This document shows, piece after piece, positions 51,214 through 60,642 of a stretch of 64,000 nt of DNA. Numbering within the stretch: position 1 is the first letter of the stretch; every line of letters begins with the position of its first letter. The notes beneath the pieces are model-generated. The model searched no databases. It was not told where the DNA came from and saw nothing but the letters and a program-made list of their open reading frames with translations. Source of the stretch: Paenibacillus radicis (ex Xue et al. 2023) (lineage in GTDB: Bacteria; Bacillota; Bacilli; Paenibacillales; NBRC-103111); assembly GCF_024722015.1 (NCBI RefSeq), contig NZ_JANQBD010000023.1, forward strand, positions 1 to 64,000. Direction: 5' to 3'. The translations under genes and the position numbers were made by a program.

Positions 51214-52632
51214 TTAGGCTTGCTGCTTCACTTTAAAGTTCCAATCGCGCACGTCAACGAAATGCCCTTTGATAGCAGCCGCGGCAGCCATAGCCGGGGA
51301 TACCAGGTGAGTACGTCCGTCACGTCCTTGACGACCTTCAAAGTTCCGGTTAGAAGTTGATGCACAACGTTGGCCCGGCTTCAATACATCCGGATTCATC
51401 GCTAAGCACATACTGCAGCCGGCGTCACGCCATTCGAAGCCCGCTTCGATGAAAATTTGGTCCAAGCCTTCTTTTTCAGCCTGAATTTTTACGCGTCCTG
51501 AGCCAGGAACAACGATAGCCGTTAAGCTGGAAGAAACTTTGTGACCTTGAGCAACCGCTGCCGCCGCACGCAGATCTTCGATACGGCCATTCGTACAGGA
51601 ACCGATAAACACATAATCAACAGCCAATTCAGTCATCGGAGTACCTGGTGTTAAGCCCATGTATTCGATTGCTTTTTCAGCAGCTTTTCTTTCGTTTTCT
51701 GTTGCGAAGCTTGTTGGATCTGGTACAAGCGAAGTAATATCGGCACCCATACCAGGGCTTGTTCCCCAGGTAACTTGCGGGATTAGAGTGCTTGCATCAA
51801 ATTCAACGACACGGTCAAATTGAGCGCCATCGTCAGTAATAAGTTTCGTCCATTCAACAACTGCTTGATCAAACGCTTCGCCTTGCGGTACATATTCACG
51901 TCCACGCAGGTATTCAAATGTTTTTTCATCCGGTGCGATCAAGCCGGCTCTTGCTCCGCCTTCAATCGACATGTTGCAAACAGTCATACGCTCTTCCATG
52001 GAAAGGTTGCGGATAGCTTCACCTGTGTATTCAATAACATAGCCAGTAGCAAAATCCGTACCATACTTGCCGATTACACCAAGAATCAAATCCTTAGCCG
52101 TAATGCCCGGATTTAAGCTTCCGATGATGCGAACTTCCAAAGTTTTAGCCTTTGATTGCTGCAAGCATTGAGTTGCCATTACGTGCTCAACTTCACTTGT
52201 ACCGATACCGAATGCAAGTGCGCCAAATGCACCGTGAGTGGATGTATGGCTGTCGCCGCAAACAATCGTTTTACCCGGATGAGTCAAACCAATCTCAGGT
52301 CCCATAACGTGTACAACGCCTTGGTCGATGTTTTCCAAATCGAACAGCTTCACGCCAAAATCCTTACAGTTTTGTGACAACGTATCAATTTGCTGCTTGG
52401 AAATAGGATCTGTAATGTTGAAACGGTCTTTCGTAGGTACATTGTGGTCCATAGTAGCAAATGTCAGGTCAGGACGACGAACCTTACGGCCGCTTAAACG
52501 AAGACCTTCAAATGCTTGCGGGGACGTTACCTCATGCACAAGCTGCAAGTCGATATAAATGATGCTCGGCTTGCCCTCTTCCTGATGAATAACATGGTTG
52601 TCCCAGATCTTTTCGAACAAAGTTTTTGCCAT
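51214..52632 (-). CDS. leuC: 3-isopropylmalate dehydratase large subunit
   Basis: The 472-aa product holds the 4Fe-4S cluster through C of [10 protein letters not shown] and the two Cys of [13 protein letters not shown]. Other family motifs are [20 protein letters not shown] and [15 protein letters not shown] at 52632 is preceded by TGAGGTG. A LysR gene runs the other way from the shared control region, so leuCD is probably under that regulator; no T-box or leucine leader is visible. Confidence 0.95.
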   Translation of the reverse strand: MAKTLFEKIWDNHVIHQEEGKPSIIYIDLQLVHEVTSPQAFEGLRLSGRKVRRPDLTFATMDHNVPTKDRFNITDPISKQQIDTLSQNCKDFGVKLFDLENIDQGVVHVMGPEIGLTHPGKTIVCGDSHTSTHGAFGALAFGIGTSEVEHVMATQCLQQSKAKTLEVRIIGSLNPGITAKDLILGVIGKYGTDFATGYVIEYTGEAIRNLSMEERMTVCNMSIEGGARAGLIAPDEKTFEYLRGREYVPQGEAFDQAVVEWTKLITDDGAQFDRVVEFDASTLIPQVTWGTSPGMGADITSLVPDPTSFATENERKAAEKAIEYMGLTPGTPMTELAVDYVFIGSCTNGRIEDLRAAAAVAQGHKVSSSLTAIVVPGSGRVKIQAEKEGLDQIFIEAGFEWRDAGCSMCLAMNPDVLKPGQRCASTSNRNFEGRQGRDGRTHLVSPAMAAAAAIKGHFVDVRDWNFKVKQQA

Positions 52633-52678
52633 CAGTTTCACCTCATTATCATGAATGCGAATCAATTCATTTTATTTT

Positions 52679-52738
52679 ATTATACTAGCATTACTTTATT
52701 GATTGATCCAAGATATAATATCTATAAGCTTGATAGAT
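52679..52738. promoter_or_regulatory. leuC promoter and LysR-type box
   Basis: TATAAT on the minus strand (plus 52679-52684, with TGCTAG before it) is a likely -10 box for leuC. ATCTATAAGCTTGATAGAT at 52720-52738 is a perfect dyad with T-N11-A form, the usual LysR-family site. Its position about 40-57 bases upstream of the -10 fits an activator. Confidence 0.6.
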
Positions 52739-52776
52739 GTTTCCTATAATTTGTGCCTATAAAGGAGTAATCTCAC

Positions 52777-53697
52777 ATGGAACTAAGACAGTTGCAGTAC
52801 GCGCTGCAAATAGCAATAGAAAAAAACTTTTCCCGAGCAGCGGAGAAGCTTCATATCGCCCAGCCCTCCCTCAGTCAGCAGCTATCCAAGCTGGAGAAGG
52901 AAATCGGTGTGCTGCTGTTCCATCGAACCACTAACTCCGTTGAGGTAACTCATGCCGGCCTGCTGTTCATGGAGAAAGCGCAAGCGATTCTCGACATGGT
53001 TGAGCAATTGAAGCGGGAAATGGAGGATATATCGCAAATGCGTAAAGGCAAGCTCATTGTAGGCAGTTTGCCGATTACCGGAGCTCATGTGCTGCCGCTT
53101 GTGCTGCCCGTATTTCAAGCGAGCTATCCTGAAATCGAAATTATGCTGATGGAGGAGACTTCCGCAAACCTGGAGCATATGACAGCGAACGGGCAGATTG
53201 ATATCTCCTTGCTATCTCTGCCACTTCAAGACGAGGCATTAACTTATGTCCCTTTAATAGAAGAAGAAATAGTTCTAGCTGTGCCTCCACAGCATCGGTT
53301 AGCTCAGTCCTCGAAAAATCCGCAGCAAACAATTGAGCTTAACGACCTGCGTGATGAGCCCTTTATCGCATTGAAAAAAGGGCAAGGTTTCCGACAAATT
53401 ACTATTGAGCTATGTGAAAATGCCGGCTTTACGCCAAGAATCGTTTTCGAAAGCAGCAATATCGAAACGGTGCAGTCGCTAGTGGCCGCAGGAATGGGGA
53501 TCGCATTTGTCCCCCACATGGTATCTCGCGGAGGATGGAGCGAGCTTGCGCCGCGTTATTTGTCACTTTCACACCGTCCAACAAGAACGCTCGTCATCAC
53601 ATACCGCAAAGGGCGGTACTTATCCAAAGCGGTAGAAGCCTTTATGACAACCTTCCGTGAGGTTGTGGAAAAACAGCAGCAAGAGAAACGCGGCTGA
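52777..53697 (+). CDS. LysR-family transcription regulator
   Basis: The 306-aa product has the LysR N-terminal HTH (ELRQLQYALQIAIEKNFSRA, then AQPSLSQQLSKLEKEIG) and a standard substrate-binding domain. It is divergent from leuCD with a dyad between. The effector may be a leucine-pathway intermediate, but that is inference; homologues include CysL- and AlsR-like proteins. AAGGAGTAATCTC precedes ATG at 52777. Confidence 0.9.
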   Translation: MELRQLQYALQIAIEKNFSRAAEKLHIAQPSLSQQLSKLEKEIGVLLFHRTTNSVEVTHAGLLFMEKAQAILDMVEQLKREMEDISQMRKGKLIVGSLPITGAHVLPLVLPVFQASYPEIEIMLMEETSANLEHMTANGQIDISLLSLPLQDEALTYVPLIEEEIVLAVPPQHRLAQSSKNPQQTIELNDLRDEPFIALKKGQGFRQITIELCENAGFTPRIVFESSNIETVQSLVAAGMGIAFVPHMVSRGGWSELAPRYLSLSHRPTRTLVITYRKGRYLSKAVEAFMTTFREVVEKQQQEKRG

Positions 53698-53766
53698 ACC
53701 AGCCCACTTCGTGGAATAAGCGGTAGCCGAACAAGGAGCTGTCCCTGATGTTATTTTGGGACAGCG

Positions 53767-54048
53767 TACCCACTTTATCCTGAATATAGCGTTGCAAATG
53801 AACCTTCAAATTTGCTTTGAAGTTGGAGGAGTAAGCTCCTTAGAATATATATGGGGTAAAACCTTGGTTTTTCAGATGCAACTCTTGGGTGTGAGTCTTG
53901 GATTTTCGAACCGTCTGCCGAAAGTAATGCGATAGATGGAAATTTTCCCGTTAATCCAGCCTTAATATCGTTTGAAATCAATCTAACTGGAAAAACTCCT
54001 GCTAATATAGGCGATATAGATGATATCAGTCAAAACACACAGAATTAG
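53767..54048 (+). pseudogene. Decayed gene fragment, frames broken
   Basis: Three rightward frames carry successive pieces that read as one protein: YPLYPEYSVANEPSNLL, then FEVGGVSSLEYIWGK, then NLGFSDATLGCESWIFEPSA onward to the tail SFEINLTGKTPANIGDIDD before TAG at 54046-54048. There is no start codon for the last and largest piece. The parts fit end to end with one-base shifts, so I read a frameshifted remnant. I do not recognise the family. Confidence 0.35.
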
Positions 54049-54505
54049 CATGAGAAATTCCAGCTATATGGCTTGTAACGCTATTTTCGGAGTAATTAAC
54101 CCGACATTTTCCTGTTATTTGCGTGGGGCTCGCTAGGCTGCCATACAATGCTGAATCGAGCTCCTATACCAGAGAGTAGCACACGTTGGAAAGTAACCTC
54201 ATCTCTGCAAGTAAGTATGGCCTATCCTCACAACACAACCAAGAGAGGTAACGACTATGGAGTGAAGATGGCAGAGTCCTGTGCGTACGTCGGATGATAG
54301 AAATTAAAAGTGTGTCTACTCAATTGGAGAACAACAAGGCTTTCTGCTTCGTGGCTTACCTCAACGATAGCTTGAAGGTCGGGTTACGTTTATCTGCTCA
54401 CAATTTGTTGAAGAAAGCACCGAAGATCGAGATCAACAGGTAGTCTTTCGGCAAGGTTAAACCAATGTGCCAGCTGATCATTTCATAGAGTCCAATTTAG
54501 GAAAG
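54049..54505. other. Gene-free or decayed stretch
   Basis: I see no supportable gene here. A frame around 54312-54440 reads NNKAFCFVAYLNDSLKVG and on to KAPKIEINR, which could be another remnant. The stretch ACCAAGAGAGGTAACGACTA near 54239 is like sequence often seen in group II intron RNA, but no domain V or reverse transcriptase is present. Confidence 0.3.
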
Positions 54506-54558
54506 TAAAGGGCTGCCTCCTTGTAGCTAATACATGCTACAAGGGGACAGCCCTTTAT
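54506..54558 (-). terminator. Terminator of mtnU
   Basis: TAAAGGGCTG and CAGCCCTTTA outer arms with inner CCTTGTAGC/GCTACAAGG pairing around a short loop. It lies 24 bases beyond mtnU. Confidence 0.8.
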
Positions 54559-54581
54559 TACTTTGTACTATATTTAAAGTC

Positions 54582-55379
54582 TCAGTATAATGTTGGCCGC
54601 CGATCCTCGAAGATCGGAATACGGCTGCGTACTTGTCCAACCAGCTCCATATCGATCTCAGCCCGAATAATCTGTTCGGTCTCGTCGCCCTCCGCCAACA
54701 CTTCACCCCACGGATCGATGACCATGGAATGCCCAAAAAATTCTGTTGTCCCGCTTATGCCTACCCGGTTGCAGGAAACAACGAACATTTGGTTCTCAAT
54801 GGCCCGCGCCATTAATAAAGTCCGCCAATGATGGAGCCTTGGATTCGGCCACTCAGCCGGTACGAACAATATTTGCGCACCGCCCAGAGCCAGCTTTCTG
54901 GAAAGCTCCGGAAACCGGATGTCATAGCATATCATCATTCCTGCCGGTATATCATCCAGTTGAAGCTGCCCTAAGCTCTTGCCTTCCTTTAAATACTTCT
55001 CCTCATCCATCAAACGGAACAAATGAATTTTGGAATAGTCTGCGACCCGGTTGCCTTCCCGGTCATAAGCATAAATCGTATTGTAAATTTCGTCGCCCTT
55101 CTTCTCTGCTATCGAACCACCGATTATATTTACGCCATATTTCCTGCTGAACGCCGAAAGTAGCTCGTGAGCCTGCTGCCCTTCCGTATCAGCCAGCTCA
55201 TGAATCCGGTCCAGCGCATACCCCGTATTCCACATTTCCGGAAACAGGATGACGTCAGGCTTAGGCCCCTGCTGAACGGCCTGCTCCAGCATCACTTCTA
55301 ATTTTGAAAAATTCAATTTGGGCTCACCGATCGCAATATCCATCTGAAGCAATGCTACATTCCATTTTTTGTTTACCAA
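54582..55379 (-). CDS. mtnU: Carbon-nitrogen hydrolase, 2-oxoglutaramate amidase (MtnU-like)
   Basis: The 265-aa product is a nitrilase-superfamily amidase with the catalytic triad E48 (FPEMWNTGY), K117 (KIHLFRL) and C151 (ICYDIRFPEL). B. subtilis MtnU/YkrU has the same size and clears 2-oxoglutaramate made by MtnE when it uses glutamine. mtnE lies about 1 kb away, pointing outward. A methyltransferase gene lies 80 bases upstream on the same strand. Confidence 0.88.
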   Translation of the reverse strand: MVNKKWNVALLQMDIAIGEPKLNFSKLEVMLEQAVQQGPKPDVILFPEMWNTGYALDRIHELADTEGQQAHELLSAFSRKYGVNIIGGSIAEKKGDEIYNTIYAYDREGNRVADYSKIHLFRLMDEEKYLKEGKSLGQLQLDDIPAGMMICYDIRFPELSRKLALGGAQILFVPAEWPNPRLHHWRTLLMARAIENQMFVVSCNRVGISGTTEFFGHSMVIDPWGEVLAEGDETEQIIRAEIDMELVGQVRSRIPIFEDRRPTLY

Positions 55380-55459
55380 TTAATACCACCCTCTGTACTC
55401 ATTATAAAACCATATGAAAGTCAGCCTTTTCTTCATGATAGTCGAAGCTGACCGTGACT

Positions 55460-56248
55460 TCAATGCTTCCTTGCAATCCATAACGTCCATCGGTCTTTTT
55501 CTTCAACAGCTTCCTCGTCTTTATAGCCTGTTTGCTCCTGAATAAAATCAGCCAATTCCAACAGCTCCATATCATCCAACTCATGCAAAAGAGTGCGCCC
55601 AGTCCGTTTCAACAGATCACTGCGAAAATCTGAAAATCTTGAATACATCTGCCTTGTTTCCCACAGCTTTATCTGTTCTTGCTCTACAAAGCCCGCAGCT
55701 GCAAGAGCGTCACATACAGCCGACGATGAATGTCTCCGTACGGTTTCTTTCTCTATCAGCCTCGGGAACCTTTCAAAAAAGTAGCCTCTCAAATGCTCCA
55801 GCCCGCCAGCAAGCAAACAATCTTCAGGTGTTCGATCCTGCACAAGGAGCGTCCCACCCTGATCCAGAACGCGATAGGCTTCAATAAAACAAGCTGTTAG
55901 CTGATCAGCTGTCAGATGATGAATGAGTGCCCGCTCCAATACGACATCGAACCTGCTATCAGCAAGACCGGTATGCAGTGCGTGACCCAGAAAGAAATGA
56001 ACATTCGAGAATCCCGAGCAATGTTCCACTGCCCCAGCCAGCATAGCCTGGGAGAAATCAACACCTGTAACTTCAACCGCACCGAGAGCAGCCAGCGCTT
56101 TAGAATAGATCCCGCCGCCACAGCCTATATCAGCTGCCTTTGTGCCTTTCAAATTCACCGTGCTTGCAATCTGCTCCAGCCAGCCTATATTTACGGCACG
56201 GCTAGTATAAGAATGACTGTGTTTACTATCATGAAAGTCCATAGTCAT
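55460..56248 (-). CDS. Class I SAM-dependent methyltransferase
   Basis: The 262-aa product has the SAM-binding motif I (KAADIGCGGGIYSKALAALG), motif II region GVDFSQAM and a LVQDRTPEDCL-like strand later. These mark a UbiE-type methyltransferase. The substrate is unknown. AGGAAGGATAATT precedes ATG at 56248. It is upstream of mtnU and divergent from mtnE, so it may belong with sulfur or SAM metabolism, which is inference. Confidence 0.85.
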   Translation of the reverse strand: MTMDFHDSKHSHSYTSRAVNIGWLEQIASTVNLKGTKAADIGCGGGIYSKALAALGAVEVTGVDFSQAMLAGAVEHCSGFSNVHFFLGHALHTGLADSRFDVVLERALIHHLTADQLTACFIEAYRVLDQGGTLLVQDRTPEDCLLAGGLEHLRGYFFERFPRLIEKETVRRHSSSAVCDALAAAGFVEQEQIKLWETRQMYSRFSDFRSDLLKRTGRTLLHELDDMELLELADFIQEQTGYKDEEAVEEKDRWTLWIARKH

Positions 56249-56503
56249 AATTATCCTTCCTTCCATTAAGAAGATAAAAACACATAAGAATGAAAAAGGT
56301 TATAATTGTTTCGTTGTGTGAAACTAAATCCCATATAATAAAACTAAATATAGTATATATTATCATTTTTCTGTGAATATGAAAAGCAATTATCCCGATC
56401 AGCTATACAGCTTTTTCGTTTCATGTTACATTATTTTTAGTTTCTTGGAACAATAATCATAATGTGAATAAACAACCTATTTTATCATGGAGTGTGACTA
56501 TAG
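56249..56503. other. Divergent promoter region between the methyltransferase and mtnE
   Basis: AT-rich DNA with several TATAAT-like boxes and no reading frame. I looked for an S-box SAM riboswitch and saw none of its conserved stems. Confidence 0.4.
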
Positions 56504-57709
56504 ATGAATTCATCCTTTTCATCCCGAGTATCTGCTTTCCAGGTTCAGCCTGCCGAACGTATGCAAGAGCTTCCGACACAGTTTTTTGCCACTTTGGTTC
56601 GCAAAGCAAATGAACAAATTACGGCTGGACATGATGTTATCAACTTGGGCCAAGGCAATCCGGATCAACCGACGCCTCCCCATATTGTAAAAACTTTGCA
56701 AGAGGCAGCCGAAAATCCGCTGTACCACCGATATCCTCCATTTAATGGATTTTTGTTCCTCAAACAAGCTATAGCGCAGCGCTATAAAGAGGATTACGGC
56801 GTAGACTTAAATCCCGAAACCGAGGTTGCTATATTATTTGGCGGCAAAACGGGACTTGTTGAAATTAGCCAATGTCTGCTTAATCCAGGTGATGTATGCT
56901 TAGTGCCAGATCCCGGCTATCCGGACTATTGGTCCGGAGTAGCACTATCCGGTGCCAGAATGGCGTTTATGCCGCTTCATGAAGCCAACGCCTTCTTGCC
57001 TGACTACAATGCGTTATCGGCCGATGATTTGAACAAAGCAAAACTAATGTTCATTAATTACCCGAACAACCCGACAGGTGCGGCGGCTCCTGCTTCATTC
57101 TATGAAGATACGATCCGTTTTGCTGAAAAGCATGGAATCGTAGTTGCGAGCGATTTCGCATACGGCGCTCTGGGCTTTGACGGCCAAAAGCCCGTCAGCT
57201 TCCTTCAGCAGCCGGGTGCCAAAGAAGTCGGCGTTGAGTTTTATACGTTATCCAAAACCTATAATATGGCTGGCTGGCGCGTTGGTTTTGCTCTAGGCAA
57301 TCCGGAAGTGGTTCGCTTGATCAACCTGATCCAGGATCATTACTATTGCAGCTTGTTCGGGGGCATTCAAGCCGCTGCGGCCGCTGCGCTAACCGGACCG
57401 CAGGATTGCGTAGCCTCTTTGCTTGCAATGTACCAAGACCGTAGAGACGCTTTATATAGCGCACTGGATCAGATTGGCTGGAAAGCCCAACGCTCACAGG
57501 GCTCCTTCTTCACTTGGCTGCCGGTTCCCAAAGGCTATACATCCGCATCGCTTGCCGATCGTTTGCTAGAGGAAGCCAAAATAGTAGTAGCTCCGGGCAT
57601 CGGCTTCGGTGAGAACGGAGAAGGCTACGTCAGACTTGGCCTCCTGACACCAGAGGATAGGCTTCGTGAAGCTGTAAACCGAATTGCGAAGCTGAATTTG
57701 TTCAGCTAA
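56504..57709 (+). CDS. mtnE: Methionine-salvage aminotransferase MtnE
   Basis: The 401-aa product is a fold-type I PLP aminotransferase with DVINLGQGNPDQPTPPHIV, INYPNNPTGA and the PLP lysine in FYTLSKTYNMAGWRVGFALG. The match to YkrV/MtnE is by overall pattern and by the neighbouring mtnU, mtnW, mtnX and mtnB. MtnE aminates 4-methylthio-2-oxobutanoate to methionine. TGGAGTGTGAC precedes ATG at 56504. It seems to be monocistronic; no SAM riboswitch is visible in the 250-base leader. Confidence 0.85.
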   Translation: MNSSFSSRVSAFQVQPAERMQELPTQFFATLVRKANEQITAGHDVINLGQGNPDQPTPPHIVKTLQEAAENPLYHRYPPFNGFLFLKQAIAQRYKEDYGVDLNPETEVAILFGGKTGLVEISQCLLNPGDVCLVPDPGYPDYWSGVALSGARMAFMPLHEANAFLPDYNALSADDLNKAKLMFINYPNNPTGAAAPASFYEDTIRFAEKHGIVVASDFAYGALGFDGQKPVSFLQQPGAKEVGVEFYTLSKTYNMAGWRVGFALGNPEVVRLINLIQDHYYCSLFGGIQAAAAAALTGPQDCVASLLAMYQDRRDALYSALDQIGWKAQRSQGSFFTWLPVPKGYTSASLADRLLEEAKIVVAPGIGFGENGEGYVRLGLLTPEDRLREAVNRIAKLNLFS

Positions 57710-57854
57710 ATGTTAAAGTCCCGCCATTCACCCGCTAAGCTATGATTTATAATTGCACATCATTAGACATTTTGAGTCATCTCAGATGCAAACTTAAGGG
57801 GCAGGAATGATGTCTGAACCTTTACAAGACAGCCAACAAAATGCTATGCTAGAA

Positions 57855-58087
57855 AAAACCAAACGTAATGATGGGACTAGTAGGAGGCCCCTTCACGCGC
57901 AGAGAGTAAATTCCACCGGCTGAAAGAATTTACCGTGAAACCTTATCGAACCTGCCCCGGAACGGCCAGTGACGAGCTGGACGGCTGCCTTGCTGTTACC
58001 AAAGGCTTATAAGATGGATGATTTATCATCAATTAAGGTGGTACCGCGGAAGTTCAAGCTTTCGTCCTTATAGGACGAGGGCTTTTT
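57855..58087 (+). promoter_or_regulatory. T-box riboswitch, proline-type (specifier CCU)
   Basis: Stem I parts are GATGGGACTAGTAGG and CGCAGAGAG, with a GGCTGAAAG region later. The likely specifier is CCT at 57951-57953 following GAA, in CGAACCTGCCCCGG. The T-box AAGGTGGTACCGCGG is at 58035-58049. The terminator AGCTTTCGTCC-TTATA-GGACGAGGGCTTTTT follows. Uncharged tRNA-Pro would let transcription pass to proBAC. Known Bacillus proBA operons are controlled this way. Confidence 0.9.
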
Positions 58088-58129
58088 GTGTTTTTCAGGA
58101 TACTCGTTATAGAAAGAAGTGAACCTGCC

Positions 58130-59260
58130 ATGCAGCAAACCATCGTTGTCAAAATCGGGAGCAGCTCCTTAACCTCGGATGAGGGTGGGCTCAACCGTGA
58201 TAAGCTCGCCTTTTTTGCCTCAGAGCTTTCCAAGCTTCAGCATCAAGGCTTTCAAGTACTGCTAGTTACATCCGGTGCAGTGGCCGCCGGCTTTCGGGAA
58301 ATGGGCTATGCCAGCCGACCCAAAAATGTTCATGAAAAGCAAGCTGCGGCATCCGTCGGTCAAGCGCTGCTCATGCAAGCTTATCATGCAGCTTTTGCCG
58401 CCCATCAGGTTGGGGTTGCGCAAATATTGTTGACTCGCTATGACTTCTCCAACCGCAGACGAATTCATAATGCCTCAATGACCATTGAGGAGCTGCTTAA
58501 GCACCGGATTATTCCAATAATCAATGAGAACGACACGGTAGCCGTTGATGAGCTGAAAGAGCTCAAATTCGGTGACAATGATAAACTATCTGCTTTAGTT
58601 GCCAATCTGGTCCGTGCATGGCAGCTCGTGATTCTTACCGATACGGATGGATTATATACGGAGGATCCACGAAAAAACATCAACGCTTTGCGTATAGACC
58701 GTGTTTCAGAGATTGATGAAGAAATGTACCGTATTGCAGGAGGGTCTGGCTCCTCTGTCGGAACAGGCGGAATGCGCTCCAAAATTGAAGCAGCCCGTAT
58801 TGCGATGCGAGGCGGAGTGCCCGTATTTGTAGGCCGTGTGGCTGAAGACGGCGACCTTGATTTGGCTGTTCACGGCATAGGTAAAGGAACCTACTTCGAT
58901 ACAAGAGAGCACAATCTTCCCATGAAGAAGCAATGGCTCGGCTTCCACTCGCTGCCTCAGGGGCAAATAACCGTGGATCAAGGCGCAGAAACAGCGCTTG
59001 TATTAGGTGGCAGAAGCCTGCTGCCAGCAGGCATCAAGGAAGTAAGCGGTGATTTCCATCCGGGAGATGTCGTAGAGGTCGTCAGCTCTGACCAGCAGAT
59101 CATCGGACGCGGTGTAGTCAATTACTCCACGTGGCAGCTGCAGGCAGTAGCCGGTTTAAGCACCGAAGAAGTTCAGAAGCGTATTGAAGTCCAGCGAATG
59201 GAAGTTATTCATCGTGATGAATGGATCACACTCACCGCCGGCAAGCAAATAAACGAATAG
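58130..59260 (+). CDS. proB: Glutamate 5-kinase
   Basis: The 376-aa product (start ATG at 58130, just after GAAAGAAGTG) has the amino-acid kinase domain (VVKIGSSSLTSDEGG, LLVTSGAVAAGFREMG, RIIPIINENDTVA, LTDTDGLYT, GTGGMRSKIEAARIA) and a C-terminal PUA domain from about residue 275. It makes glutamyl phosphate for proline. The frame extends upstream to 58088 but overlaps the T-box terminator. First gene behind the T-box. Confidence 0.94.
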   Translation: MQQTIVVKIGSSSLTSDEGGLNRDKLAFFASELSKLQHQGFQVLLVTSGAVAAGFREMGYASRPKNVHEKQAAASVGQALLMQAYHAAFAAHQVGVAQILLTRYDFSNRRRIHNASMTIEELLKHRIIPIINENDTVAVDELKELKFGDNDKLSALVANLVRAWQLVILTDTDGLYTEDPRKNINALRIDRVSEIDEEMYRIAGGSGSSVGTGGMRSKIEAARIAMRGGVPVFVGRVAEDGDLDLAVHGIGKGTYFDTREHNLPMKKQWLGFHSLPQGQITVDQGAETALVLGGRSLLPAGIKEVSGDFHPGDVVEVVSSDQQIIGRGVVNYSTWQLQAVAGLSTEEVQKRIEVQRMEVIHRDEWITLTAGKQINE

Positions 59261-59316
59261 CAGCAGCTTAGCTAAGTACAATAATATTTATCCCATTTTC
59301 CAAGGAGGAATCGGTA

Positions 59317-60597
59317 ATGGAATCCGCTCAAACTCAATCAAAAACTATCGCCAGTGAGGTTGTTCAAAAATCTACTTTAGCCAAGCTCGCAGCTCCACGC
59401 CTTAGCTTGCTTTCAACGGATCAAAAGAATAAAGCGCTGCTCCTGATGGCCGACGCCCTCATTGCCGAAGCGCCTTCAATAATAGAGGCAAACGCTGAGG
59501 ATTTGCAGCGCGGCAAAGAGAACGGAACCAGCCAGTCGCTGCTGGACCGGCTTGCTTTAAACCAGCAAAGGATCGAAGCAATGGCTGAAGGCCTGCGTCA
59601 AGTCGTTGAGCTGGCTGATCCGATTGGTGACCTATTAGAGGAGGTAACCCGCCCTAACGGTCTTCATATCCGCAAGCTGCGTGTGCCAATCGGTGTAATT
59701 GGCATTATTTATGAAGCGCGTCCGAACGTGACCGTAGACGCTGCAGGACTTTGCTTGAAAACCGGCAACGCAGTCGTTCTGCGTGGCGGCTCTTCAGCCC
59801 TCTCGTCTAACAAACGCGTTGTTGAGGTGCTGCACGAGGCACTTTCCCGATCCGATGTCCCAGCTGAAGCCATCCAAATCATATTGGATCCTAACCGATC
59901 CTCTGTCGACGAAATGCTGAAGCTTAATGGGCTGCTGGATGTGCTGATTCCACGAGGCGGACATTCATTAATCCAAAATGTTGTAAAAAATGCAACCGTA
60001 CCTGTCATTGAAACAGGCGCCGGGATTTGTCATACTTATATGGACGAATCGGCTGATTATGCTATGGCTTTGAACATTGCTATTAATGCCAAGGTGCAAA
60101 GACCTTCCGTCTGCAACTCTATGGAGACATTGCTAATTCATCAGAGCTTTGCGCAAGAGCATCTTGCTTCCATCGCAGACCAATTTACCGCTCTTAATGT
60201 TGAGCTTCGCGGCTGTTCCAAGGCGCGTGAACTCGCACCTGTTATTAAAGCTGCGGCTGACGAGGATTGGGATACCGAGTACAACGACTATATTCTCAAT
60301 ATTCGAATCGTAAATGAGCTTGATGAAGCTTTGGAGCATATCCGCCTTCATAGCACCTTGCACTCAGAATGCATTGTAACCGAAAACGCAGATCATGCTG
60401 CACGTTTCCTGCAGGAGGTAGATGCAGCTGCCGTATATCATAATGCCTCCACTCGTTTCACGGATGGCTTCGAGTTCGGTTTCGGTGCAGAAATCGGTAT
60501 CAGCACTCAGAAGCTTCACGCCAGAGGTCCTATGGGACTGCCTGCATTAACTTCGACTAAATATATGATCAAAGGCAATGGGCAAATTCGCGGATAA
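59317..60597 (+). CDS. proA: Glutamate-5-semialdehyde dehydrogenase
   Basis: The 426-aa product is an aldehyde-dehydrogenase-fold enzyme with VIGIIYEARPNVTVDAAGLC, VVLRGGSSAL, the catalytic Cys in QRPSVCNSMETLL and HARGPMGLPALTS toward the end, all marks of ProA. It reduces glutamyl phosphate. It lies 56 bases after proB. CAAGGAGGAATCGG precedes the ATG. Confidence 0.95.
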   Translation: MESAQTQSKTIASEVVQKSTLAKLAAPRLSLLSTDQKNKALLLMADALIAEAPSIIEANAEDLQRGKENGTSQSLLDRLALNQQRIEAMAEGLRQVVELADPIGDLLEEVTRPNGLHIRKLRVPIGVIGIIYEARPNVTVDAAGLCLKTGNAVVLRGGSSALSSNKRVVEVLHEALSRSDVPAEAIQIILDPNRSSVDEMLKLNGLLDVLIPRGGHSLIQNVVKNATVPVIETGAGICHTYMDESADYAMALNIAINAKVQRPSVCNSMETLLIHQSFAQEHLASIADQFTALNVELRGCSKARELAPVIKAAADEDWDTEYNDYILNIRIVNELDEALEHIRLHSTLHSECIVTENADHAARFLQEVDAAAVYHNASTRFTDGFEFGFGAEIGISTQKLHARGPMGLPALTSTKYMIKGNGQIRG

Positions 60598-60642
60598 GCT
60601 CTGCCTACCATTATTCATGAAATGATATTCCAAAGGAGACAC

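Noticed and set aside
54200-54310. A group II intron remnant
   Set aside because: Only the ACCAAGAGAGGTAACGA part is suggestive; there is no domain V hairpin or intron protein frame.
56249-56503. A SAM riboswitch before mtnE
   Set aside because: None of the conserved S-box stems or AGAGG-type motifs were found in the leader.
57710-57850. An extra gene between mtnE and the T-box
   Set aside because: No frame of useful length or ribosome site; the stretch seems to be the mtnE 3' end region and the T-box promoter.
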